Shown piece after piece: positions 1-6,516 of a DNA stretch of 11,187 bases (positions within the stretch are counted from its first letter, which is position 1; the number at the start of each line of letters is the position of its first letter). Both the position numbers and the translations under genes were made by a program. The notes below the pieces were generated by a model. That model did no database searches. It saw only the letters and a program-made list of their open reading frames with translations, and was not told where the DNA came from. Origin of the DNA: Caldifarciminota bacterium (GTDB lineage Bacteria > Hydrothermota > UBA3072 > WFRC01); NCBI GenBank assembly GCA_015486685.1, contig WFRC01000105.1, positions 1 to 11,187 on the forward strand. Direction: 5' to 3'.

Positions 1-593
1 AAAAGAATAAAGGAGATGAAAATATATTCAACAGGGAAAAAACGGCAAAACAGTTTCAGGAGATGATTTCGCATATTAAAGACCCTGTGAGAAAGGAAAT
101 TTATGCAGATGAAATAGGCAAAAGGTTATCCATAAATCCCATTATTTTATCAGGAAATTTAGAAGAGAAGAAAACAAAAGAAAAACCTCGTAGCATAAAG
201 GCGTTTAACTTAGAACTTGCCTTGATATTGCTTCTCATTCAGGACAACAAACTATTCTCCTATGTTGACGGCAAAATTTCTACAGAAGATGTGGAACATC
301 CTGTTGTGAAAAAAATTCTAAGAAAGATGTATTCGGGAATATTTCCCAAAAGAGAGGATTTTTTTAGCGAGATTGACGAAAATGCCATAAACCCTGTGGT
401 AGAAAGGCTCTTTAACGAAAATGACAGTGCATCATTCTTGCAGGGGATAGTGAAAAAGATAAAAAAGAATGTGATTAATAGAAAAATTAAAGAGATTCAG
501 GGGGAAATTATCAACAAGGAAAAGAACGGAGATGATATTACGCAGTATCTGAAAGAGGAGGAAAGCCTCCTGATGGAAAAGAGAGATTTATAG
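1..593 (+). CDS. dnaG: DNA primase DnaG, C-terminal part (5' end outside window)
   Basis: The reading frame is open from base 3, so the first ATG at 63 is internal and the gene begins before the window. About 196 C-terminal residues are visible. The segment around the phrase IKDPVRKEIYADEIGKRL resembles the helical linker after the TOPRIM core of bacterial primases. The rest (ALILLLIQ..., HPVVKKIL...) resembles the C-terminal helicase-binding domain, which docks on DnaB and ends in a lysine/glutamate-rich helix. DnaG makes RNA primers at the replication fork. The catalytic zinc and TOPRIM domains are not in the window. The assignment rests mainly on this pattern plus the position directly before rpoD, the classic dnaG-rpoD order. 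The stop codon (591-593) is 1 nt from the rpoD start, so the two are probably translated from one mRNA. Confidence 0.85.
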   Translation, partial: KNKGDENIFNREKTAKQFQEMISHIKDPVRKEIYADEIGKRLSINPIILSGNLEEKKTKEKPRSIKAFNLELALILLLIQDNKLFSYVDGKISTEDVEHPVVKKILRKMYSGIFPKREDFFSEIDENAINPVVERLFNENDSASFLQGIVKKIKKNVINRKIKEIQGEIINKEKNGDDITQYLKEEESLLMEKRDL

Positions 594-594
594 G

Positions 595-1968
595 ATGGAA
601 AAAATGGTAAAATCCGAAACCTCCAAAAATGGATATAGCCATTCAATAGAACCACTTGAAATATATCTTAAAGATATGGGTAAGTCCTATGTGCTTCCGA
701 AAGAAGATGAAATCAAGATTGCAAAATCTCTTACCGAGAAAAAAAGGTGTCTCAATAAAACAATATTTTCTTCATACTGGGCAGTAAGGGAATTAATTAA
801 ATATACTGAAATGGTCAGAAATTACGAGATGGGTGTTGAACATCTTTTTCTTCTGAGCTATCCAAAAAATAGAAAGAAATACTTTCAGTGGAAAAAATAT
901 GATTTTTTACACAGGGTGGGATGGATTAAAAAACAGTGGAAAAGATGGGGGAATAGTAAAAATACCAACGAAATAGATGAAATTAGACATATAATTGCAA
1001 AGAAAACGGCCTTCCTTAATATCCAGCCTAAATATCTTAAAAAAATCATTAATGGCGAAAGAATAAGGTATAATGGATTACTATTACTTTATCAAAAAAT
1101 GGATAGACGAAAAAACGGGGATAGAAACACAAAGCATATAAAAAGGAATATCAAAATATATGAGCATAAATACCGAATAAGTTTGTCCGAAATAGAAGAA
1201 CGGTTGAAAAAGATAGATATTATTGAAAAAGAGATAATGGAATTAAAGGATAAACTTATTGGAGGAAATATAAAACTTGTTGTTTCCGTTGCCAAAAAAT
1301 ACATAGGTAGAGGCGTAGAGATGAACGATTTAATTCAGGAGGGAAACAGCGCTTTAGTAAAGGCTATAGATAGATTTGATTATAGGATGGGATTCAGATT
1401 TTCATCCTACGCTATATGGTGGATAAAACAGGCATTAAATAAAATTGTGGCAGAGCAACCCAAAGCATTAAAAATACCTCTTCATGTTATGGATATGTAT
1501 TATAAGATACTTAAGGAAAAGATAAACTTAACGCGGGAATTGGAGAGATTTCCTACACTTGAGGAAATAAGCGAAAGGGTTTTACTCACCGTGAAAAAGA
1601 TAGAGTTTATTTTTGAAGCCGTACAGGAAACTGTGCCTCTGGATAAACCCATACAGGAAGGAAAAAATACCTATATTGGTGAATTTATAGAAGATGTAAA
1701 TGCTCCAAATCCAAAAGTCGAATTTGCAAAGAAGATGCTTAAAAATAGATTATATGGTTTATTAAATGATTTGAATCCAAAAGAAAGAGTTGTTTTAGAA
1801 TTGAGATATGGACTTATAGATGGAGTGCCAAGAACATTAGAGGATATTGGAATGATGCTTAATTTAACAAAAGAGAGGGTAAGGCAAATTCAGAATTGTG
1901 CCATACAGAAACTTTCCAAGCCATTCAGAATTAAGGCATTAACTCCATACTATGAGGCAATAAAATAA
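595..1968 (+). CDS. rpoD: RNA polymerase principal sigma factor RpoD (sigma70 family)
   Basis: 457 residues. Region 1.2 is at about 16-50 (SIEPLEIYLKDMGK, then EDEIKIAKSL). A lysine-rich, poorly conserved segment spans about 51-216. Region 2 is at 217-300, with DLIQEGN at 245-251 and FSSYAIWWIKQAL for -10 melting and recognition. Region 3 is at about 300-375 (GEFIEDVNAPNP is the 3.2 finger). Region 4 is at about 380-445, with the helix-turn-helix TLEDIGMMLNLTKERVRQIQ. No autoinhibitory region 1.1 is present. Position after dnaG argues for the housekeeping sigma rather than an alternative one. Several promoter-reading residues differ from E. coli sigma70 (see findings). The ATG at 595 follows the dnaG stop; a second ATG at 604 is possible. 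I see no clear Shine-Dalgarno at normal spacing, only GAGAG upstream, so coupling to dnaG is likely. The 3' end is 4 nt from the opposing tRNA-Pro. Confidence 0.93.
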   Translation: MEKMVKSETSKNGYSHSIEPLEIYLKDMGKSYVLPKEDEIKIAKSLTEKKRCLNKTIFSSYWAVRELIKYTEMVRNYEMGVEHLFLLSYPKNRKKYFQWKKYDFLHRVGWIKKQWKRWGNSKNTNEIDEIRHIIAKKTAFLNIQPKYLKKIINGERIRYNGLLLLYQKMDRRKNGDRNTKHIKRNIKIYEHKYRISLSEIEERLKKIDIIEKEIMELKDKLIGGNIKLVVSVAKKYIGRGVEMNDLIQEGNSALVKAIDRFDYRMGFRFSSYAIWWIKQALNKIVAEQPKALKIPLHVMDMYYKILKEKINLTRELERFPTLEEISERVLLTVKKIEFIFEAVQETVPLDKPIQEGKNTYIGEFIEDVNAPNPKVEFAKKMLKNRLYGLLNDLNPKERVVLELRYGLIDGVPRTLEDIGMMLNLTKERVRQIQNCAIQKLSKPFRIKALTPYYEAIK

Positions 1969-1972
1969 TTTA

Positions 1973-2046
1973 TCGGGGCGAGTGGATTTGAACCACCGAC
2001 TTCTTGGTCCCGAACCAAGCGCGCTACCAGACTGCGCTACGCCCCG
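1973..2046 (-). tRNA. tRNA-Pro, anticodon CGG
   Basis: The minus strand folds as a full cloverleaf. The acceptor stem CGGGGCG/CGCCCCG is perfect, the anticodon stem is CTTGG/CCAAG, and the seven-base loop TTCGGGA puts CGG at positions 34-36. The T arm carries GGTTCAAATCC and the discriminator base is A. CCA is not encoded. The gene has its own promoter 7 nt upstream and faces rpoD tail to tail with a 4-nt gap. It reads CCG codons, presumably a minor codon in this AT-rich genome. Confidence 0.97.
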
Positions 2047-2053
2047 TATTCAT

Positions 2054-2081
2054 ATAATAAGATAATTTATCCCAAAGTCAA
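2054..2081 (-). promoter_or_regulatory. sigma70-type promoter of tRNA-Pro
   Basis: On the minus strand the -35 TTGACT (2081-2076) is followed by exactly 16 nt and the -10 TATTAT (2059-2054). Seven nucleotides separate the -10 from the first base of the mature tRNA, so the expected start is the A at 2047 or the tRNA base itself. The pre-tRNA would then have a 5' leader of about one nucleotide or none. Confidence 0.8.
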
Positions 2082-2108
2082 GCAAATTTTGTGACAGCAG
2101 TATTTATT

Positions 2109-4325
2109 TTATATAATAAGGATATTTTGATTCGCGGAAACAAACAAGATTTCATTTAGCTCCGAATATTTCAGAAATAAATCTTTACCTGTCTCTTTTA
2201 ACATATCGGGTGTAAATCCTAAAAAAACAAGGTCTGCGGCAGCGGAATATTCCTCAATTACCTCTTCAATAGTTTTCCCCTGTTTTCCGTAGGATACAGG
2301 AATAATATTTTTAAAGGAAAGAGGAAGCCTGCCGCTTTCAATGACATACTTCAGGTCATTCACATTATTCTCAATCTCTTTCGATGGGAAGGCTGCAAAT
2401 ATCCTGATTTTAGCCTTTGACCATTCAGGGTGCCCTCTTATAATATATGAAAGAATTATCATAAGGTTAGAATTTCTATATTTCTTGTCGGTTATCCAGA
2501 CATCAATGGAAGTTTTATACCCAAAATGCTTTGGAGACGAACGGAGGATGAGAATGTTATACCTTACGCTCACTGCAAATTTATATGCATCTATAATGTC
2601 GGGGAGATTTTCCGGGTTATCCCTGTCAAATTCCATCAGTAATGTATTATTATCCAGCCCTGAAACACCTGATAACTGCACAATTTGTGCAACCGCTGAT
2701 TTTTTTGAGGGTGATACAATGGTATCAATATAAATACCTGCATTTCCCTTTTCGACCATATTGACCAATTGCTTTTTGGTATCCTTTGCCTGAGCAGCAG
2801 TTTCAGGGCTTAGAAATCCCTGAACAAAGTGAATCAATGTCCCAAACCCATATCTGTAAGAAATCCATCTCAAAATGTCAACAATTGATATTCTTTCCAG
2901 AGGATTTCTGGAAATAGCCACTACTGAGGGCCTCCAATCATAGTGAGACAGATTTCTGTAATTCCTTTGTGAAATAATTTTCAACCACCTGGTAATCTGG
3001 AATACAACACCCTGAAATAGTGACGAAAGACCCCTTGCATCTTTGTGATAATATTGGATTACCCTGTATATCAAAAACATTATTAGAATCGCAAGCGTTG
3101 CATATATAGGTTGAATCTGGAACATTATTATTATGCTCATAACCCCACCAATCAAAGACAGATACCACTTTGTATGAAAAACAGGCCTGTATGATGGTAT
3201 TGAAGCAATATGCTCAAGAAAGGATATACCACACAGAACCCCGTATGTAATGATAAAAAACATTGTAATTATACGGGCAATAAAATCAAGACTATTAGGC
3301 AGTATAAATAGCAGGATTATGATGGCTGTGACCATAACAGAGTTTACAGGTTCGTTGACCTTCCCTACACCTTTAGAGAAAAATCTATTTACTTTATTCC
3401 ACGGGAGAACACCATCTTTTGCTAATGCTTGAAGGATTCTGGGGGCAACGATAGCCGAGGCAATGGCAGATGACAATGTCGCGGCCGCAAGTCCAATAGG
3501 GATAATAGGTCCCCATACGGCAATCTTGCTCATTATCAATGGGTTAGAAGCAAGTGCCTGCGGGGATGCACTTGTATGAAGTTTTATGGCAACTATAATA
3601 TATACCAACATACCTGTAATGGAAGCAGAAAGTATACCAATGGGAATTGACCTCTCCGGTCTTTTTAAGTCCCCTGATAAACCTACACCTGCCGCCATCC
3701 CTGTAAAGGCAGGAAATACAATGGCAAAAACTTTGAAAAAGGCATCTGGATTCTTTATATGCGTTGTGATACTCAAAGGAACTGCATCTGGTAATGTCTT
3801 ACCGAACAGGAATAAAATAATTGAAATAACAAGTATAGTAAATACAACCCACAAAGATTTTATCCCGATGTTTGCCCCTTTCCAGATTTCCAGAAATATG
3901 ATACCCGCAGTAAATACCAGGCTTATTATCCTCAGGTCTATAGTAAACCCAAACCTTGCCATAAGAATGGTATTGATAGGTTCAAATGCTATAGAAAATG
4001 CAACCATATAAAATGATACTGAAATGGCACGGGCAAAATAAAGTGATACTCCTATTGAGCCGCCTATAATCTTTCCAAATGACCTGCTTATTATATAATA
4101 CTCTCCTCCACCTTTAACATGCATATTTGTTGCAATTTCTGATATTGCAAGTGCTGTGGGAATAGTGATAAGATGGGCAATAATAACAATGAGAATTGTC
4201 CCGAGTAAACCTGCATTGGAAACAGCATATCCGAAACGCAGGAATAAAATTGCTCCGAAAATTGTGCTTATAGAAGATAGAAATACAGCCGTTGTGCCAA
4301 ACCCGTATCCCTTTTTCCTTTCCAT
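2109..4325 (-). CDS. cation-chloride cotransporter (SLC12/CCC family, APC fold)
   Basis: About 738 residues, the size of prokaryotic CCC proteins. The first 425 or so residues hold about twelve membrane segments; the rest is a soluble SLC12-type C-terminal domain (from about 462: YDWRPSVVAISRNP, ...FGTLIHFVQGFL). Family signatures are the TM1 break STIFGAILFLRFG, the motif IATNMHVKGGGEYYIISRS, TM6 FPAFTGMAAGVGLSGDLKRP and TM8 ATLSSAIASAIVAPRILQAL. Such carriers move Cl- with Na+ and/or K+ across the inner membrane. Residues matching the NKCC1 K+ site (Tyr106, Pro205, Thr208) and Na+ site (Ser285, Ser286) are present, favouring Na-K-Cl symport by analogy. A TTG 15 nt further upstream (4340) would lengthen the protein, but it lies between the -10 and -35 elements, so the ATG at 4325 is preferred. 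No Shine-Dalgarno precedes it. Confidence 0.88.
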   Translation of the reverse strand: MERKKGYGFGTTAVFLSSISTIFGAILFLRFGYAVSNAGLLGTILIVIIAHLITIPTALAISEIATNMHVKGGGEYYIISRSFGKIIGGSIGVSLYFARAISVSFYMVAFSIAFEPINTILMARFGFTIDLRIISLVFTAGIIFLEIWKGANIGIKSLWVVFTILVISIILFLFGKTLPDAVPLSITTHIKNPDAFFKVFAIVFPAFTGMAAGVGLSGDLKRPERSIPIGILSASITGMLVYIIVAIKLHTSASPQALASNPLIMSKIAVWGPIIPIGLAAATLSSAIASAIVAPRILQALAKDGVLPWNKVNRFFSKGVGKVNEPVNSVMVTAIIILLFILPNSLDFIARIITMFFIITYGVLCGISFLEHIASIPSYRPVFHTKWYLSLIGGVMSIIIMFQIQPIYATLAILIMFLIYRVIQYYHKDARGLSSLFQGVVFQITRWLKIISQRNYRNLSHYDWRPSVVAISRNPLERISIVDILRWISYRYGFGTLIHFVQGFLSPETAAQAKDTKKQLVNMVEKGNAGIYIDTIVSPSKKSAVAQIVQLSGVSGLDNNTLLMEFDRDNPENLPDIIDAYKFAVSVRYNILILRSSPKHFGYKTSIDVWITDKKYRNSNLMIILSYIIRGHPEWSKAKIRIFAAFPSKEIENNVNDLKYVIESGRLPLSFKNIIPVSYGKQGKTIEEVIEEYSAAADLVFLGFTPDMLKETGKDLFLKYSELNEILFVSANQNILII

Positions 4326-4330
4326 ACCAG

Positions 4331-4358
4331 ATATTAACAAAGATAATGTTTAAGTCAA
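4331..4358 (-). promoter_or_regulatory. sigma70-type promoter of the cation-chloride cotransporter gene
   Basis: On the minus strand TTGACT (4358-4353), a 16-nt spacer and TAATAT (4336-4331). Only five bases (CTGGT) separate the -10 from the ATG at 4325. Transcription would start at or within one or two bases of the start codon, giving a leaderless mRNA. This also decides the start codon, since the upstream TTG lies inside the promoter spacer. Confidence 0.7.
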
Positions 4359-4417
4359 GAAAAAAATGGTATAGGAATGGGAAAGTTCAGGCATATAGCA
4401 CATACTTTTACGGAATT

Positions 4418-4435
4418 TTGGCGCGAACCCTGCTA
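4418..4435 (+). promoter_or_regulatory. possible sigma54 (-24/-12) promoter or operator
   Basis: TTGGCGCGAACCCTGCTA has GG and GC spaced by ten bases. It matches the sigma54 consensus TTGGCACG-N4-TTGCT except for G for A and C for T. It points toward trmO, whose ATG lies about 80 bp downstream. No upstream activator site was identified and the window encodes no sigma54. A chance match or a repressor operator is just as possible. Confidence 0.25.
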
Positions 4436-4459
4436 ACTGCAAACAAAAATAAAAAATCA

Positions 4460-4487
4460 TTGCAAAATACGAAGAATTGTGTATATT
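4460..4487 (+). promoter_or_regulatory. sigma70-type promoter of trmO
   Basis: TTGCAA (4460-4465), 16 nt, TATATT (4482-4487), with a TG two bases before the -10 (TGTGTATATT) that gives an extended -10 character. The expected start is near 4494, leaving a 5' UTR of about 20 nt that contains the Shine-Dalgarno AAGGAA (4501-4506), 8 nt before the trmO ATG. Confidence 0.65.
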
Positions 4488-4514
4488 AAATGAAGATGGA
4501 AAGGAATAGAAATT

Positions 4515-5000
4515 ATGGATAAAATAAAATATACACCTATTGGGATTATTCATTCCCCATTTAAGAAACCAAGAGGGATACCCATTCAACCTTCTTCGGC
4601 ACAAGGTGTCAAAGGCACAGTTGAATTGTCCCCCAAATATGTCAGAGGATTAAAGGATATTGAAGGATTTTCTCATATCATCTTGATATATCATTTTCAT
4701 CTGTCTAAAAAATTTTCGCTGGAGGTTATACCTTATATGGATAATAAATTACGAGGAGTATTCGCCACACGCGCACCGTCACATCCTAACCCTATCGGTA
4801 TATCCGTAGTGCACCTCATTAAAATTAAAGATAATATACTCCATATAGAAAATATAGACATTGTTGACGGAACACCCCTTCTGGATATTAAACCCTACGT
4901 GCCTGAATTTGATATAATAGAAATTCAAAAGAAGGGATGGCTTCTGAAAAATGTAAAGAAACTCCCTGTATCAAAAGATGACGGAAGATTTTCCGAATAA
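4515..5000 (+). CDS. trmO: tRNA (t6A37) N6-methyltransferase TrmO (TsaA/UPF0066 family)
   Basis: 161 residues forming the single beta-barrel SAM-dependent methyltransferase domain. It opens with YTPIGIIHSPFKKPRGIPIQ (6-25). The family hallmark GVFATRAPSHPNPIGIS is at 81-97, and DGTPLLDIKPYVPEFD is at 118-133. TrmO methylates N6-threonylcarbamoyladenosine at position 37 of tRNAs that read ANN codons. The protein ends soon after the core, without the C-terminal extension of the E. coli form; such short versions are common. It has its own promoter and a good Shine-Dalgarno, is divergent from the cotransporter gene, and lies 70 bp before tRNA-Arg(TCT), a tRNA whose U36-A37 makes it a plausible t6A substrate. 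Confidence 0.93.
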   Translation: MDKIKYTPIGIIHSPFKKPRGIPIQPSSAQGVKGTVELSPKYVRGLKDIEGFSHIILIYHFHLSKKFSLEVIPYMDNKLRGVFATRAPSHPNPIGISVVHLIKIKDNILHIENIDIVDGTPLLDIKPYVPEFDIIEIQKKGWLLKNVKKLPVSKDDGRFSE

Positions 5001-5035
5001 CTCTGAATGTTTTCTCAAAATGTGGAAAATTTTTG

Positions 5036-5063
5036 TTGACTTTTTCATTTATAAAATTATATT
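5036..5063 (+). promoter_or_regulatory. sigma70-type promoter of tRNA-Arg and tRNA-His
   Basis: TTGACT (5036-5041), 16 nt, TATATT (5058-5063), then seven bases ending in A, then the first base of mature tRNA-Arg at 5071. Spacer length and distance to the tRNA are identical to those of the tRNA-Pro promoter. The expected start is 5070 or 5071. Confidence 0.82.
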
Positions 5064-5070
5064 TTAATGA

Positions 5071-5144
5071 GCGCCTGTAGCTCAATTGGATAGAGCATCG
5101 GATTTCTAATCCGACGGCTGGGGGTTCAAGTCCCTCCAGGCGCG
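5071..5144 (+). tRNA. tRNA-Arg, anticodon TCT
   Basis: Acceptor stem GCGCCTG/CAGGCGC, D arm GCTCAATTGGATAGAGC, anticodon stem TCGGA/TCCGA with loop TTTCTAA giving TCT, T arm with GGTTCAAGTCC, and discriminator G. CCA is not encoded. It reads AGA, likely a frequent Arg codon in this AT-rich genome. U36 followed by A37 is the context for t6A37. It is the first gene of a two-tRNA transcript, with 7 nt before tRNA-His. Confidence 0.97.
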
Positions 5145-5151
5145 TAGATAT

Positions 5152-5226
5152 GGTGGGTGTAGCTCAACAGGTTAGAGCGTCGGACTGTGGCTCCGAAGGC
5201 TGGGGGTTCGATTCCCCTCACCCACC
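5152..5226 (+). tRNA. tRNA-His, anticodon GTG
   Basis: Acceptor stem GTGGGTG/CACCCAC plus the histidine-specific extra G at position -1 (5152), which can pair with discriminator C73 (5226). Anticodon stem TCGGA/TCCGA with loop CTGTGGC gives GTG. The T arm carries GGTTCGATTCC. CCA is not encoded. The G-1 is genome-encoded, as usual in bacteria. The last nine bases lie within the 3' end of purB on the other strand. Confidence 0.97.
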
Positions 5227-6516
5227 CTTTAATGTTCTTCTGAATATATAATCCACATGCTTTTTGTATCTGATAGGGGAAAGAATTTTACCTAATTCTT
5301 TATTGCTTAAATATTTTTTTATATCCTTGTTTTTATTAATTATCTCTGTAAATGGAATTTTATGTTCCAGTGCATAATGTGCTGATTTCTGAACAATATT
5401 ATATGCTTCGTCTCTGCTTAATCCTTTATCTACAAGGGCAATTAGAATGTCCTGAGAGAATATTACCCCTCCGCCAAAATTGAGATTTTCCTTTATTCTA
5501 TCTTCATTTACAACAATTTTGTCAAATACATACTCCATCTTCCTCATCATATATACAATCAATTGAGTACTGTCTGGCAAAATTATCCTTTCAATAGATG
5601 AGTGGCTTATATCCCTTTCATCCCAGAGGGAAACATTCTCAAATGCAGGCACAATATATCCCCTGAGAAGTCTTGCCATTCCACATATCCTTTCGCAGAT
5701 TATGGGATTTTTCTTATGTGGCATAGCAGAAGACCCCTTCTGCCCCCTTGCAAATGGCTCCTGAATCTCTCCAATTTCTGTTCTTGACAGATGCCTCACT
5801 CCCATTGCCGCCCTTTCAAGTGCAGCACCAATTACTGCTATGGCAAAAAGGTATCTTAAATATCTATCCCGCGGTACAATCTGGGTGGATACAGGTTCTG
5901 GTTTCAATCCCAATTCCCTCAGTGCAATCTTTTCTATTGCAGGTGAAAGGTGGGCAAAATTACCCACTGCACCGGATATTTTTCCATATTTCACATTTTC
6001 AACGGCTTCATTAAATGTCTCCTCCGCCCTGAGCATTTCGCTGTAAAAGGAGAGAAACTTTAACCCTAATGTAGTGGGTTCTGCATGCTGGCCGTGTGTC
6101 CTGCCAATGCACAATAAATCCTTATATTTCAACGCCTGCCTTTTTAATATATCTTTTATCTTTTTGATGTCCTTTTTAATGATTTTAGACACATCCATAA
6201 TCAAGAGGGCATTCGCTGTATCAATCACATCAGAAGATGTTAATCCCTTATGTATATATCTGCCGTATTTTCCCACATTTTCAGCAACATTCGTGATAAA
6301 TGCTATAACATCGTGATTTGTGGTTTCCTCAATTTCTCTAATCCTTTCTATCTGAAATTTCCCCTTCCTTTTTACCTCTATCACTGCTTTTTCAGGAATT
6401 AATCCTTTTTTAGCCATTGCCGTCATTACAGCAATTTCTACATCCAGCCATTTCTGGAATTTATTCTCATCACTCCATATTTTTTCTATTCCCGGTATAC
6501 GATATCTTTCTATCAT
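5218..6516 (-). CDS. purB: adenylosuccinate lyase PurB
   Basis: 432 residues from the ATG at 6516. The enzyme acts twice in purine synthesis: it splits SAICAR to AICAR plus fumarate, and adenylosuccinate to AMP plus fumarate. Visible landmarks are TTNHDV with His68, TSSDVIDTANAL at 93-104, GRTHGQHAEPTT with His141, and the fumarase/aspartase-superfamily signature loop SSAMPHKKNPI (262-272) carrying the catalytic Ser. With this start, His68, His141 and Ser262 fall at the numbers I recall for B. subtilis PurB. A longer start (6528, adding MGGT) is less likely, because ATG 6516 shares an ATGA overlap with the stop of the gene before it and is preceded by GGGAGG. Last gene of the four-gene operon. 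Its final codons are read from the complement of the tRNA-His acceptor strand. Confidence 0.95.
   Translation of the reverse strand: MIERYRIPGIEKIWSDENKFQKWLDVEIAVMTAMAKKGLIPEKAVIEVKRKGKFQIERIREIEETTNHDVIAFITNVAENVGKYGRYIHKGLTSSDVIDTANALLIMDVSKIIKKDIKKIKDILKRQALKYKDLLCIGRTHGQHAEPTTLGLKFLSFYSEMLRAEETFNEAVENVKYGKISGAVGNFAHLSPAIEKIALRELGLKPEPVSTQIVPRDRYLRYLFAIAVIGAALERAAMGVRHLSRTEIGEIQEPFARGQKGSSAMPHKKNPIICERICGMARLLRGYIVPAFENVSLWDERDISHSSIERIILPDSTQLIVYMMRKMEYVFDKIVVNEDRIKENLNFGGGVIFSQDILIALVDKGLSRDEAYNIVQKSAHYALEHKIPFTEIINKNKDIKKYLSNKELGKILSPIRYKKHVDYIFRRTLKGG

Noticed and set aside
595..1968. RpoD as an alternative (stress or sporulation) sigma factor
   Set aside because: It has region 1.2, a long non-conserved region and full regions 2-4, and sits directly behind dnaG, which fits the principal sigma better.
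2341..4353. Several plus-strand open frames of 60-141 codons opposite the cotransporter gene
   Set aside because: They are antisense to a clearly conserved membrane protein, have no family resemblance and no ribosome binding sites of note.
4350..4604. 84-codon minus-strand frame across the cotransporter-trmO gap
   Set aside because: It overlaps the trmO start antisense and covers both promoters; composition and lack of a start signal do not support a gene.
5001..5035. Intrinsic terminator after trmO
   Set aside because: Only a weak TTTTC/GAAAA pairing is visible before a T-rich stretch that belongs to the tRNA promoter.
5602..6316. Plus-strand frames inside purB
   Set aside because: All lie antisense to conserved PurB motifs and show no protein-like pattern of their own.
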